From: Lytechinus variegatus
Taxonomy: Eukaryota > Echinodermata > Echinoidea > Temnopleuroida > Toxopneustidae
Direction of reading: 5' to 3'
Assembly (NCBI RefSeq): GCF_018143015.1
Contig: NC_054746.1
Location: 40,302,687 to 40,366,686, forward strand
Length of the DNA: 64,000 nt
Shown here: in pieces, positions 11,798-24,165 of the stretch
Position numbering within the stretch: position 1 is the first letter of the stretch
How the letters are laid out: each line of letters opens with the position of its first letter
Made by a program: the position numbers and the translations under genes
The notes under the pieces: model-generated
Told to the model about the DNA's origin: nothing
Databases searched by the model: none
The model's input: the letters and a program-made list of their open reading frames with translations, nothing else

Positions 11798-11819
11798 GAA
11801 AGTTATCACTGTTAAACTG

Positions 11820-12260
11820 AGATCTCAGAGATGTAAATTTCAAATTGGCAACTGTGCTAGAAAATTATGACAAATGGTGGGCCGCCCGTAGGGACAATTT
11901 TTTTTCTCCATTTGCCATACGTACTTAATTAGATCTACAAGAGATTTGTTCCTTTTCCCCTGGGGCCCCAAGGTAGTAATAAAAATAAGACAGATATGGT
12001 TTTGTATCATGAAAGAAAACTAATTTTAAATAAAACTTGAAAAAATTACAAATTTGAGACATTTTAGGTATTGGAGTAGATGGAATTGTAGATTTTAACA
12101 CAATTCCTTGCTTCACTTTGATATCACATATTGCCAATTTGAAGTCTCCATAGGTATAAATTTATAATGATTACCAATCCTTACAACTTTTAATAATTAA
12201 TAACTTTCCAATTTTTATCCGATATTGGTCAAACTTTCACCTATCCACTTGTCTGATCTT
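11820..12260. mobile_element. degenerate foldback related to the 54590-55179 family
   Basis: ATTTCAAATTGGCAACTGTG (left) and TTGCCAATTTGAAGTCTCCATAGG (right) are inverted and match the inner arms of the GGGGATTCCAACCC family. CAAACTTTCACCTATC follows at the right. The outer ends are not clear. Confidence 0.45.
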
Positions 12261-13610
12261 TCTTTTTCCCTCTTAATATAACTTTAATTTGGTTTGATAG
12301 GCCTATACATGTACAGTGCATATGAAAAAAAACAGGAGAGTTTTGAAAGGTCTATAAAAAATTTGTTTCAAATTATTTTATCTATTTTGATATTAATAGA
12401 TGCTCTGAGATCTTATCTTTGAAATGCTATTTAAAAAGATAAATTTTGTTTATGCTTGAGCAAACACAGGACATTTTTGTTGGGGGCTCAAAAAGGGGCT
12501 TGCGCCCAAATGGCAGAAATGAGAAATTTGATTAGACTTCCTCTTAATCTATTCATTATCTTTGTCATAGTTTTCGAATTATGCTGTCAAATTTCATTTA
12601 CAAATTTATTCATTTACCTGAATTATTTTGTTTTTCATTTAAACTTCTTTTACCTTTGAATTTTCCTTCATAAGTAAGAAAAGAAGACTTTTTGTCAACC
12701 CAAGTAAGAAGATTTGCATAATTAATTGGGAGAATTTGTTATTTTTCAAATCCTTTTATTATGTGAAACAAATTATCTTATGGTACCTATAAAGACATGA
12801 ATCCTATTTTCTAGGGGTTATTGAATCCTTCACCAAGTTTAATTATGTGCTTGACAGGACAAACAGGAAAGGATTCACGTCTTTCAATGGCAATGGTGTA
12901 TTGAGTCAATTTAGAAGGAGCAAGATATGGCAGATTGGGTAAAATTTATTAAGAAGTTGTGAAGCGAGCAAGCAAAAATGTCCACTTTTTATTAAAATAT
13001 TCAGTTTTGTGATTTTGATATAATATTTAGAAAATGATATTATATTTCACTTTCTATTTTATCTGTTATTTTCCTTTCCACTTATGTTTTCTTAGTCTTG
13101 GGTTTTTTATGGGGGGGGGGTGCCCCAAGCCTCCATCCATCAGTATGCCACTGTTCAAAGGCAACAAAACATTTGTAGCACACAATGTAAGGATTTGAAA
13201 AAAAAAGATCACGCTCTCCCATACTTCGATTAAAAAAAATTGATCTTACCTAAAGAAGGAATATTCAAAGCTAAAAGAGAGCATATTAAAAAGGAACAAC
13301 AGAACTATTCAAGCAAATAAGTAGATTAAAAAAATGAATTTTGACCGCATATTTCGAGATAATGAAAATGTTAATAAGAAGTCTGTTGATTAGCAAGAAG
13401 TCCGACCATTATGTTTACCATTTCATGCCATTTTGGCGCAAGCCTCCTTTTAAACCCCACACAAAAACATTCCGCGTTCGCTCAAGCATGAACGAAACTA
13501 AATTATTCCAATGGCATTTGAAGGAGAAGACTTTAGAGCACCTATTGACACCAAAATATAGAGATCATGATTTGAAACAAAAATTTTATAGACTTTTCAA
13601 ATCTTTCCCA
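12261..13610. other. AT-rich spacer with no recognised gene
   Basis: No supported exon. The 101-codon frame at 13341-13646 runs into the repeat at 13611 and shows no motif. Confidence 0.45.
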
Positions 13611-14712
13611 TTTTTGTCTCACCTGCGAAGCAAAGTGAGACTATAGGCGCCGCTTTTCCGACGGCGGCGGCGTCAACATCAAATCTTAACCTGAGGTTAA
13701 GTTTTTGAAATGACGTCATAACTTAGAAAGTATATGGACCTAGTTAATAAAACTTGGCCATAAGATTAATCAAGTATTACTGAATATCCTATTAGAGTTT
13801 CATGTCACATGACCAAGGTCAAAGGTCATTTAGGGTCAATGAACTTAGACCATGTTGGAGGATTCAACATCGAAATCTTAACCTGAGGTTAAGTTTTTGA
13901 AATGTCATCATAACTTAGAAAATATATGGACCTAGTTCATGAAACTTGGACATAAGGTTAATCAAGTATCACTGAACATCCTGCATGAGTTTCACGTCAC
14001 ATGACCAAGGTCAAAGGTCATTTAGGGTCAATGAACTTTGGCCGAATTGGGGATATCTGTTGAATTCCCATCATAACTTTGAAAGTTTATGGATCTGATT
14101 CATGAAACTTGGACATGATAGTAATCAAGCATCACTGAAAATTTTGTGCAAGTTTCAGGTCTCATGATTAAGGTCACAGGTCATTTAGGGTCAATGAACT
14201 TTGGCCGAATCGGGGGTATCTGTTGAATTACCATCATAACTTTGAAAGTTTATTGGTCTAGTTAATTAAACTTGGACATTAGAGTAAACAAGTATCACTG
14301 AACATCCTGTGTGCGTTTCAGGTCACATGACCAAGGTCAAAGGTCAATGAACTTTGGCCGAATTGGGTGTATCTGTTGAATTACCATCATAACTTTGAAA
14401 GTTTATGGATCTGATTCATGAAACTTGTACATAAGAGTAATCAAGTACCACTGAACATCCTGTTCAAGTTTCAGGTCACATGATTAAGGTCAAAGGTCAT
14501 GTAAGGTCAGTGAACTTTGGCCATGTTGGGTTTTTTTTTTGAATAACCATCATATCTCTGTAAGTTTATTGGTCTAGTTCATAAAAAGTGGACATAAGAG
14601 TAACCATGTATCACTGAACATCTTGTGCGAGTTAGAGTAGTATTCAAAGTCAGCACTGCTGCTATATTGAACCGCGTGATGCAGGTGAGACAGCCAGAGG
14701 CATTCCACTTGT
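13611..14712 (+). repeat. 1.1-kb GTCTCACCTGC-ended repeat, copy 2
   Basis: Same ends and unit order as copy 1 at 3571-4639, and collinear with it apart from small indels; it keeps the GAGTTAGAGTAGTATTCAAAGTCAG segment that copy 1 lacks near its 3' end. Exact AGGTCAAAGGTCA sites occur in the units at about 13816, 14008, 14336 and 14485, with a variant AGGTCACAGGTCA at about 14173. Confidence 0.8.
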
Positions 14713-14789
14713 TTTTATATGCACTGTAGTTACTCCTGTATGGTTTAATGTGTTTGGACAATTTTTTGTTTATTTTGTCTTGTGATCTT

Positions 14790-14905
14790 GTACATCCACA
14801 ATTCACATTATGCTGCACTCAACCCAGGTGAGGTGAATGGGTATCAGGCAGGATTTGAATGCACCAAGTGCCTTTAGCAGCTTGAGCTACAGCCTGAGTA
14901 ATGGG
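14790..14905 (+). repeat. 5'-truncated fragment of the tRNA-derived SINE
   Basis: CTGCACTCAACCCAGGTGAG and GAATGGGTATCAGGCAGGA match the central region of the SINE at 18266-18543; the tRNA-like head is absent. Confidence 0.65.
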
Positions 14906-15155
14906 GAGAGTGAAGTAATTGAGGCCACGGGGTAAATGAGGCCCCCAGTTATTTTTTTATCTCACTCAAGTTTACCAGCGTCAATGGGATTGCTGTTTGT
15001 GTGGTATTTGAAACAGTTCATTATCTTGAGCATAAACAATTTCTCATAGTACAATGCACATGGCCAGGAGGAGCACAAACCAAGCAGCACCTCAGAATTA
15101 TAATTGGGAAAGTAGCATCGCCACTTTAGAGAGGCGAGTACTGTACTGAACCAGT

Positions 15156-15404
15156 CACTGGCGGATCTGGGGGGGAGCCAACCTGTGCCCCCCCCCCCTT
15201 TGAGAGGCGCAATTAAAATTTGTAATGTAAAAATGCTGGTAAAACAGTTGCATGCCTCCCTCCCCCTTTTGAAAGTGAAAACTTTTTTTTTCTTGTCAAA
15301 TTTTTTCATGGACAAAATGTCCTTAATTTTGGGTAGAAATCTTTTTTTTTTTTGCTTGTCAAATGTGCCCCCCCCCCCTTTGGAAAATCATGGATCCACC
15401 CCTG
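15156..15404. mobile_element. 249-bp hAT-like MITE
   Basis: The ends CACTGGCGGATCTGGGG and CATGGATCCACCCCTG are imperfect TIRs of the CAGxGGCGGATC type common in animal hAT elements. The flanking 8-mers GAACCAGT (15148-15155) and GAACCAGG (15405-15412) look like an 8-bp target duplication with one mismatch. Two C-runs lie inside. Confidence 0.65.
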
Positions 15405-15464
15405 GAACCAGGAATGTGTATCAAGTCAACTTTTATCTCAGTGTACTTATGTAAGTTATTAATT

Positions 15465-15690
15465 AGCCATCATAACTTAGAAAGTAAATGGTCCTAGTTT
15501 ATGTAAACCTAGGGTAATCAAGTATTACTTATCATCCTGCCTGAGTTTCAGGTCAATTGACCAAGGTAAAATATTTTAGGGTCAGATTAATTTAGGGTCA
15601 ATGAACCTAAGACCATGTTGTGGGAATCAATATTGAAATCTTAACCAAGGTTAAGTTTTTGAAATGTCATAAGTATATGAACCTAGTTGA
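15465..15690 (+). repeat. diverged fragment of the 1.1-kb repeat
   Basis: CATAACTTAGAAAGTAAATGG, AATCAAGTATTACTTATCATCCTG and TCTTAACCAAGGTTAAG-TTTTTGAAATGTCAT follow the unit backbone but are clearly older than the full copies. Confidence 0.55.
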
Positions 15691-15905
15691 TCACATTGAA
15701 CTACAACTAGCAATTGCCTCGTTCATTTTTAGGGGGATGTTCATTCAGCATTTCAGAAATTTACACCTCTGACCTTTTACTGTAGTAATTACACAAACTA
15801 AAGGCAAGGAAACTGTTTCTAGGTGGGTATGGGTCCTGATCATTAAGTGAATTGAAAATATCTGTTTCTGTTACATTTCTCTGGACTGGAGGATTAGATA
15901 TCACC

Positions 15906-18793
15906 ATGGCCAATGCTTTCACAAAGGTGCTCAGATTTTGGATCTTCTTGGTTGGTTTCATGGCAGTAGGAAGTGCAATGCAGGCCTTCATGGAAAGTTC
16001 TTTTCTTGCAACGCGGATGTACACACAGGCTCAAGAGATGGGTAAGTTAGAGTCATAAATCTAGGGACATGATAACCTATGATTAAGTTGGTGTGTCTGG
16101 TTCAATGTTAATTACATTTTTCTTGTGCTATTCAGCCTCTAGACTTATCCACCTTTTCAATGTATATTTCATTCCTTTGCCATGCTTCATGCATCCATTG
16201 GGCAGTCATGATACCCTCAATGCTCTGTGACTGTCTATGTGTACACGAATGTGTGTATATTATGTATTGAGGATATAGCCCTCATATATTCAGCCCTATG
16301 ATACACTCATTTCTAATTGTTAACTGATGAAGAGTAAGACATTCTATGAATTGATCATTATTTTCTGTAAATCAGAGAGGAATAAAAAGTGCCATCTTGA
16401 GGCAGTTCCACCCTAACCTTTAATCCAAAGAGTACCATTTAATTTTGTTAGGAGGATTTCTTTCCTGTACAGTTGAACCCTTATTGCTGGTTGATATTTG
16501 ATTTCCATTGTTAGTCTAAAAATTCATTATACATTCATTATGAGCTGCAATTCCTTGAGAGCAGGGAAGGGGGAATGAAAGTAAGGCTTTAGTTTGATTG
16601 GTGCTTGTCCATGAAAGGAAGGGATTTGGGTACCAACTTACAAAGTTCTGAGTTTGTTTAAAGTTTATTTATGTGTAGAGCATCATTTGTAGTTAGTAAA
16701 TAAACCATTTTCAAATATTCAATAGATTTTCAATATCACATAATTTATATAATATGGAAATATCAATTAGCATTGACCCCAGAGTAGCCATCTAACTCCA
16801 GTTGCCACCGTACACCAGGCATTGAGAGAACAAAAGAAATTGGTAGTTGATTGGTGATGGTGGCTGATCTTCAATGTAATTACTCATAAAGTGCTGTAAA
16901 GACAATACGAATGCTACTTCAAATGCCTTCTAAAGCATTTTGGATGAAAAATCATTTTGGAAGACAATAATTCAAATGAATTGAAATATTTTCTACTTGT
17001 TACTGCTTCTTTGTAATAGTGTATTCAACAGGACATTATGTGTGTTGTGATTTCAAGCATTCCTCTTCCTTTGGATGAAAGCTTTAACTGTGCAGTTGTA
17101 GGGCCTTGGCTATAAGCAGTTTTGCTTCTTAGAGGTCCTGACCATTATGTAACTTTTTAATATTTTGTATTATTTTTTGAAGTACCAGAACACAATTACT
17201 TTCCAGTCATGCAAGTTTGAAACCGGGGGGGGGGGGGGGGGGGGGGGGGTACTTACGAAATGAGGCATACGGAGATGTGCCCGCGGGAATGGGTAGTTTT
17301 TTGGAAGAAATCCCTAAACATGGGTTATGGTTTTATGTTAGAAAATCCCTAAACATGGCCCCCAATTTTTAGATACTGGCCCTAAACATGGGTCCATATT
17401 CTCCAATTTTGGGTGATAACCTTTTTTTTATTTCAGCCACACACCACCATCCAAACCAAATCTAAGTTACCCCCCCTGGGTATGAAGGACCCCTTCATAA
17501 GATTCTTGATGCTTTTTCTTTCAGTGAATGCCGTTTTGGGACGATTATTTGGAACTTGGACTTTGCTTGCCGGGGCAGTAAGAATGATGTGTTCTTATGA
17601 CATGAGGAATAGAGCGTGAGTTTTGTAGTACTACTAGTGTTATATTCATTAGCTTTTAATCATGTAGTACTAAATTTCAAAACTATTTTACTTTTCACAT
17701 TGTGTTTTTTTTTCTTTTGAATGTTGATGCTACAAGAATTTTACTTTGTATTTGAATTACTATTGTTAAAAAAATAGATATCAAAGAACACACTTTTTTT
17801 GTTATCAAGGACTGAATAATTTTTGATAAATGTGCACATTTGTAAAAGAATATTCAGATTTCATAACCTTGTGAGCATCAGCTCTGTTGGGTTTTGATAA
17901 TTTTGGTGAGAGTTTAACACACCAATACTTCAACTTTGGAACAAGGAGAAATGGTGTCAAAACACCTCATTATATTCGTTTCATACTCTCTCTCCCTTCA
18001 GGGTGTACGACTTGACTCTGTTCTCATTCATTCTAGCCTTCATACACTTTACTACTGAGTATCTTGTATTTGAGACAGTTGAGCTTAGCTTTGGTATTGT
18101 TTCTCCTCTGGTAATATCAGGTATGCATCATTTATCTTACATATATTTTAGAATATTGGTTTATTCTTGTTGTGGAATCATTTTGTAAAATACATAATTT
18201 TACACCATTTTCATACAAAATGATTTTAGGAATTTGTTTCTTTGATGTGCATCTCACCTTATAAAGGAGCGTTGTGGCCCAGTGGATAAGTCTCTGGACT
18301 TTGAAACAGAGGGTCTTAGGTTCAAATCCCAGCCATGGCATAGTTTCCTTCAGCAAGAAATTAATCCACATTGTTCTGCACTCAACCCAGGTGAGGTAAA
18401 TGGGTATCTGGCAGGAATTTATTTCTTGAAATGCCAAGTGTGTGAAAGCTGCTTGAGCTAATATCCAAGTCATTTGGAAGCGCATAGAGATGTTATTCAT
18501 AATGTGTTATGCGCCATACAAGAACCGACTATTATTATTATAGAATAATAATTCCAGTTACAGTAAAGATCAATTTTCTCTAGATCTCTTCATGTACATA
18601 GCAGTACAAAGCAGAATCATGTTGGTATACTTTATACATTTATTAGTTCAAGTCAAAATATGCATGTAGCTGTAAATGTGTTTCTTTTCTTCAATTTGCA
18701 GGTGTTTCTATCATTATGATGCTACAAGGATATTACTTTGTGTTTGAAGATGAGGATGTACCAACCCCAACAGAATCTAAAAAGAAGAAATAA
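15906..18793 (+). CDS. ERG28: ERG28-like ER membrane scaffold of sterol biosynthesis, four coding exons
   Basis: Coding exons 15906-16041, 17525-17615, 18002-18120 and 18702-18793 join in phase through GT-AG introns (donors GTAAGT, GTGAGT, GTATGC; acceptors TTTCAG, TTCAG, TTGCAG) to give 145 residues; the human protein is 140. The start ATG sits in ATCACCATGG. The family pattern is followed throughout: MANAFTKVLRFW, GSAMQAFMESSFL, VNAVLGRLFGTWTLLAG, RMMCSYDMRNRAVYDLT, FILAFIHFTTEYLVFE, then SIIMMLQGYYF. Four hydrophobic segments are visible. The C terminus ends SKKKK, which fits a lysine-rich ER retrieval tail. In yeast and mammals Erg28 tethers C-4 demethylation enzymes to the ER membrane; that role is from family knowledge. 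Repeats lie in intron 1 (17223-17480) and a SINE in intron 3 (18266-18543). No coding damage is visible. Confidence 0.95.
17223..17480 (+). repeat. G-run-ended repeat in ERG28 intron 1, close to the exon 2 acceptor
   Basis: Begins with CC plus an uninterrupted G-run of nearly 30 and GTACTTACG, and ends AAGTTACCCCCCCTGG, an imperfect inverted match. The word CCCTAAACATGG occurs three times inside. It ends 45 bp before exon 2. Confidence 0.55.
18266..18543 (+). mobile_element. tRNA-derived SINE in ERG28 intron 3
   Basis: The head has a tRNA-like A box (GTGGCCCAGTGGATAAG) and B box (AGGTTCAAATCCC) with normal spacing. A body with CTGCACTCAACCCAGGTGAG follows, and a TATTATTATTA tail. This resembles sea-urchin tRNA-derived SINEs. 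A 5'-truncated relative is at 14790. Confidence 0.8.
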
Positions 18794-19572
18794 GTGTCAA
18801 GGCTGCATCAAGCTTCCATTCAATATATGATTTATTTTAAATCAGGCAAAGGTTAACTGCTTGTGATGAACAATGATATATCTCCAAGTGAATGTCACTT
18901 AACTTTGTACTACTATAAAAAAAAAAGTATGCTGAGTCTTTGTTTTTTTGTACTGGTTGCTTGAGGCAATTTTTCTGCCGAGACTGATGCGATAAATAAT
19001 GACTGAATACAGTGTCACTATAGACTGAAAATTTACCAAACTACCGGTAAACTTCTTATCTATATACAGTATTAAAACTTTCGCATGGTATTGAATTTCA
19101 AACTACTAGTATTAATCAAGTAGAACTATGAAAATAAGATAACTGAGCATCATTTCAAAATTACTTGCTTGAATTTATCAGCCTGTAATGTTATGGGTAC
19201 AGTCATATTTATTCTGTTTGTTTGCAACTCATAATTACTCCGCTGGAATTATGGTGCCATTTCAGGGTGAAAAGTGAAGTAGTAGTACTTGTAGCTGTAA
19301 ACAAATGATGTCGTAGCCTTATGAGCTGATGAAATTCAAGCTAGAAAATTTAGAATTTATGCATGGTAATCTATTTTCCATAGTCCTACTTGGTTAATGA
19401 TATTTTCAGGAAATTTAGTTCTCGAAGTGGTCAGTCTGCAACAATGACCAGCAGAGTTGGCTGGGTACTGTTGGACAAGTAACTCTGACTCGGGGAACTT
19501 GTCTTCAATGGAATTTTTTTAGTGAGCACATTTCTGATTACCAAAATATTGATAAGTATTAGTTTTTTGTGA

Positions 19573-19622
19573 GTTTTGTCCAAAATATTCCAGAAATATT
19601 TCTGGAATATTTTTGACAAAAC
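19573..19622. repeat. 50-bp palindrome in the likely ERG28 3' UTR
   Basis: GTTTTGTCCAAAATATTCC then AGAAATA is mirrored by TATTTCT then GGAATATTTTTGACAAAAC: 26-bp arms, one mismatch, no loop. It lies about 50 bp before an AATAAA. Confidence 0.8.
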
Positions 19623-19668
19623 TTGCCAAAAAGATCACATCTGACTTCTGTGTTTAAACACATTTTTA

Positions 19669-19674
19669 AATAAA
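19669..19674 (+). terminator. candidate poly(A) signal for ERG28
   Basis: AATAAA about 0.88 kb after the ERG28 stop. Other possible signals are the weaker ATTAAA near 19070 and an AATAAA near 20780. Confidence 0.35.
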
Positions 19675-19975
19675 AGTGCCTTTTGCATCAGTAAAAAAAA
19701 TGAAGTCAAGGCAAATCAAAGGTCCTCTTTTTTTTAGCCCAATTAAGTTTGAATTTAAGCAATATGTAGAAGTTATAAAACATTCCAGGTTTGACTCATA
19801 TTCAAGGCCTACTATAAAAGTGTTCAGTTAATTCATATACATGTATGACAAATTATCATCATCATGTATGTTATGTGTATTCAAACTACCTGTCTTTATT
19901 GCAGTATTGTGTACTTTTATTCTGAAAAAAACAACGATGAAATGTATGACACCAGACTTGTCTACAAGGTAGGTT

Positions 19976-20300
19976 ACCACATGGTTAATGGTATGTACCC
20001 ACCTGGTCTAATTGGTATCGTCAAACATGGTCCGAGTTCATCTACTATATATTTTGTCAAACTGCCATTTAAACCATCAGTTTGTCTAATTTCCAGTCAG
20101 GCTATACCCAATTTGTCTATTTTCCACTTGGTCTAATTTATGAGATGAACTGTTTATAAACTAATGTAAATTTGACATAGTGCAAAAGTTGAGTAGACAA
20201 AATGGAATCATACCATATCTTAGCATTAAACCAAATGAGTATTAGACCAAGTTATAGTTGGACCAAATGGCAATTAGGCTAAATTGATAGTAGACAAAGA
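19976..20300. repeat. snap-back repeat built from GGTCTAATTTG / GACCAAATGG words
   Basis: The left half reads CTGGTCTAATTGG, GTTTGTCTAATTT and TTGGTCTAATTT. The right half reads AAACCAAATGAG, AGACCAAG and GGACCAAATGG, so the halves can pair imperfectly. A related array is at 35745-35910. Confidence 0.5.
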
Positions 20301-20614
20301 GGCCCGTATTCTGAAGTCGGGTTTAACTTAAACTCAGGTATAAAGTTGTGGTTTGAGTATTGATAGCCAATTGTTACATAAATCACCAACAGTAGAGCTA
20401 TCATGTTTCAGCTCATTTGGCTCTCAAATCATTCATAATTGTCTTGGGAGTTTAAAAAGATGATTGTCTTCACCATCGATGAATCAGGAAAGAGCAAAGC
20501 AAACATAAAAAACTATACAACTTAGTGAAAAAAAATTGATACTTTTGGCTTCCCATAATTTTAGCACAGAGGTAGACCATGGTCTAAGTTAAACCTGACT
20601 TCAGAATATGGGCC
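20301..20614. mobile_element. 314-bp MITE with about 32-bp terminal inverted repeats
   Basis: GGCCCGTATTCTGAAGTCGG continuing GTTTAACTTAAAC pairs with the end GTTAAACCTGACTTCAG-AATATGGGCC at a few mismatches. AGAGG occurs at both borders, but the exact target duplication is unclear. Confidence 0.7.
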
Positions 20615-21221
20615 AGAGGGCTTATCTATGATTATGTAAGATGGTCCGATAGTAAGACCATCTGCTTGTACACAAAGTAGATACAAACTATCTACACCTT
20701 AAAAATATCATTTTGACCCTCAAAATCTGTTTCCAGGAGTTGTCTTTATATTGAGTAATGCTAATTTTTATATTTTGATAATAAAATATGTTGAAGTTGA
20801 AGTTCATCTGATGTCTGAAAATGGGTGTTCTCTGTTTCTTTACATACATGTCCTTTTGATACATCACATTTATGTGTTATTGTTTTTTTTTTGTTGCTTC
20901 ATCATAGCCGAATACTAAGCTTACAAAAGTAAACTGTACATGTACAGTACATGCTAATTAGCCTGTCACCAATATAACCGACCAGTATTTTTTTTTGTGT
21001 GTGTATGGCAATTACCCTTTCCTGCTGCATGCATCATGGTAATGACAACCTGTATGGCTTTGCATCAGATATAGCAAAAACATGCATAAAGATATCACTT
21101 TTTTTATTCTAATTTTGTACAAGGTTGGAGTTGAGGCCATAAGTTCGAAGTCACAAGGCCAGTAAGAATATTTTTTTTTAATCCCCAAGATGTTAGTACC
21201 GGCTCCTGGCCTTAACTCAAC

Positions 21222-21376
21222 AAAGGGTCCTGTTACAATAAGACTTGGAACTAGTGTAACTTTGCCATTATTGTATTAAACTACCATGAAAACTGGATCA
21301 TGACTGGCTGACGAGACCTGTTTCCATGGTAGTTATCATAATGGTATAGTTGTAAGTCTTTATGAAATTGGCCCAA
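21222..21376. mobile_element. short foldback element
   Basis: GGGTCCTGTTACAATAAGACTT ... AACTACCATGAAA on the left pairs with CCATGGTAGTTATCATAATG ... AAGTCTTTATGAAATTGGCCC on the right with several mismatches. Confidence 0.5.
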
Positions 21377-24159
21377 GACATGTAAGATATAAAATAGTGT
21401 TCTGAAAAATCACTATTAGGATCAGGAACTGTGGAATTAGACCTTTTTTACAGGCAGGTCTATCATGTACAAAACTAGCAATACAGAATAAGAAACAGGC
21501 AATTGGTTTTGTCTCGTATGAATAACAATGGAGGCCATTATTTATTCAAAATAGATGTCAAAAATGATTCCTGGAGATACCTTCTTGGGATCACCTTATA
21601 AACTGAATAGGGTTTAAGCTTGTTCTTTGGCATTAATCTATTCACGGAAGCCATGTTTTTATATGGCTAGTTCACAACTAATACCTCATATCAGGTAATC
21701 ATGAATAGCATGTAACCTTTAGGTTTTCTGCATATTATGATGCACATTCCAAATAAACCGAGAATGTGATACTTATTCTTTATATTCTCAACTCTTGCAT
21801 GTTGGTTGGCCCAAAATACATGCATTAGGCATGGATCCTAAAGAGCTGCAAAATGTGCAGCATTAAATGAAGAAGTTTTGATAAAGATTTGGTTCCCAGC
21901 ACTTCTATAACATTCTAACCCACAACAGGAAAGATGAAGTAAAAGTAAATCTGGATGTAAAAATAAGAATTAGACTATTTTGCTTTTACATCACAAGTAT
22001 GGTTTTCTCGAGTACTTGAGGCAGGGAACTGCAACAGATATCAAGCATGACCCCCCCCCCCCTCATTTTATCCAAATGGAAAGGATTACATTGTTAACTG
22101 AAAATGTACTAAAATTATAACATTCTATTTCATACTCACTTGCAGAGTGCCATTAAAATGAACTACACCTCTTTGTTTACCCTTGTCACTATACATCTGA
22201 ACCAGACAAATATGCACACTACAAATTCTTTCAATGGATTTAATATTCATTTATTCAAATGTATCTCTATAGATGTACAAATATAAGAATTAGCACATTA
22301 AACATGCTATTTATAATTAAACTTGACAACATAAACAATGTTTTTCTACATAATTATCAAACAGCTTTCCATTGCAGTGAATATATATCTCTTTTCTCAT
22401 TAAATTCCGATGTTTTAAATCCTTTTAATTCAAAGAGGAAGTCTACCCTCTTTTGAATAATCAGAAAAATAAGAGAAAATATCAGTAAAATTGGATGAAA
22501 TCCAAGACAGGATTCTTTCAAGCTGCTCTATAAGGCGTAAATGTATCTTATTCTGTGTAGCATCATTCCATTCAAATATTTATTCAACATTGACAAAACA
22601 ATGGGGAATGTGCAAAAGCCAAAATGAACGACCCTGAGCAGGATATATGATAAAAGATGTCCCTTTACTGCTATCATCTAAAAAAAATCAAATTTAATGT
22701 GTAACAATTCATAAACACTTGGTGTAGATCAGCCGCCAAGGCCTTGACAAGAGGCTAGTAAAAGGTGTTAAAAAGACCCATCTGATATATTTTTCATTCA
22801 GTTAGGTTAGTCACATATGGATGGATTCTTGCTATAAATTGCAATAAACACCATTTTGTTAGATTCAAATAAACAACCATTTATCACAGAGGCAAGAGTT
22901 CAAATCAACAAATGAAGATTCCTCCACACCCTTGATTCAATATAATACTGTCTAAATCTGTGTAAGAGTTGTGTAGATGGGTATGTTACATAACTTATGT
23001 GAGAGCGATGGAATATCTCTGACATTGTGGTTGAATGGAAATGAGATGGGGATTTGATGACAAGGAAGCACAATGCTTTAAAGCAATGTGTGGTGTGAAG
23101 TTGATGGATAACAAGAATACAGAGGTGATGATGCAGATGCTGTGTTAAAAAAATAGTGGTGAACTGGTTGGTGAAGGCAAATGGGCTATGATGGCATTAA
23201 TGCAGGGGAGAGATCAAGGAGGAGACAGCCAAAGAAGCATGAAGAAGAGAGTAGAAGGGGGAGGGGGCAATGAATTGTTCAGAGTACAAGAATCTGGCTC
23301 AAAACCTGGGTTTAAAAATCTGGCCTCCTTGCAGAATTACTTAAACAAAAAATAAGAATTTGATTCTCTGATTCATATCCCTGAGTATCATCATAGTTAT
23401 ATAAAAATTCCCAATAAAATTTGAAGGAAAATCCTTTTACCTGATATTCTTCCTTTGAAATAATTTGCTTTCATAAAGAACTTTAAAATCATTATCTATA
23501 GCAGTAAGGCTGACATTTGATACTGTGAAATTACCAATTCTTACATGTATGACATTTGCAAATAAGACATACCAGTGATACCTTTTCTACCAGATGGCAA
23601 GTGTTCTCTAGAGGTTTCAATTGTACCATGGTACAAAATCATGGATGATGCAGAATACTTTATATTATTACACTTTGCCAAAAGCAAAGGTGACTTTTCG
23701 TTTGCATGCAATAAAATAATAAAGTGTAATTATGTACAAACATCTGCATAGCTTATGGTTTTGTACATGGTACAATTGAAACATCTTGAAAATATGTGCC
23801 GGACACAGAGTATATATGGACATAGATAAATATGCTGCAAAAATAAGAACCCAAATTTCCAGTATGTGACTCAACTTTGTGTTTGCAACTCTGCAAGTTG
23901 AATTAAGTTATATGTATACCATAAAGAGGCATCCCTTGTTCTAAACTTCTCTCAAGAAAAAAAACGAGTCAAATATGCCATCCCTAGGGAAAATGATAAT
24001 TCAAGTTTGATAATTTAGGCAATTGAAACAAATTGTCCAGTTAAATTGTGGAACTAATCTTTATGCGATATTCTGAAACTCATCAAATTTTGCTATGGAC
24101 AGAAACTTACAAATATGAAAAAGCTCTCTCTAGTACAGGTAAATACATCCTGTTTAATT
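21377..24159. other. spacer between the convergent ERG28 and NUDT14 genes
   Basis: No coding exon is recognised on either strand. A C-run lies at 22050, a purine-rich stretch at about 23020-23260 and an inverted repeat at 23612-23790. Confidence 0.5.
23612..23790. repeat. inverted repeat with about 33-bp arms
   Basis: GAGGTTTCAATTGTACCATG-GTACAAAATCATGG at 23612-23646 pairs with CTTATGGTTTTGTACATGG-TACAATTGAAACATCT at 23753-23790 with few mismatches, around a 107-bp spacer. Confidence 0.7.
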
Positions 24160-24165
24160 TTTATT
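24160..24165 (-). terminator. first canonical poly(A) signal after the last NUDT14 exon
   Basis: TTTATT on the plus strand (AATAAA on the gene strand), about 630 nt beyond the stop of terminal exon 5c. I found no TTTATT between exons 5a and 5b or between 5b and 5c. Confidence 0.45.

Noticed and set aside
18266-18340. tRNA gene candidate (A and B boxes)
   Set aside because: The tRNA-like head is fused to a SINE body with a TATTATT tail and a truncated relative at 14790, so it is a retroposon, not a tRNA gene.
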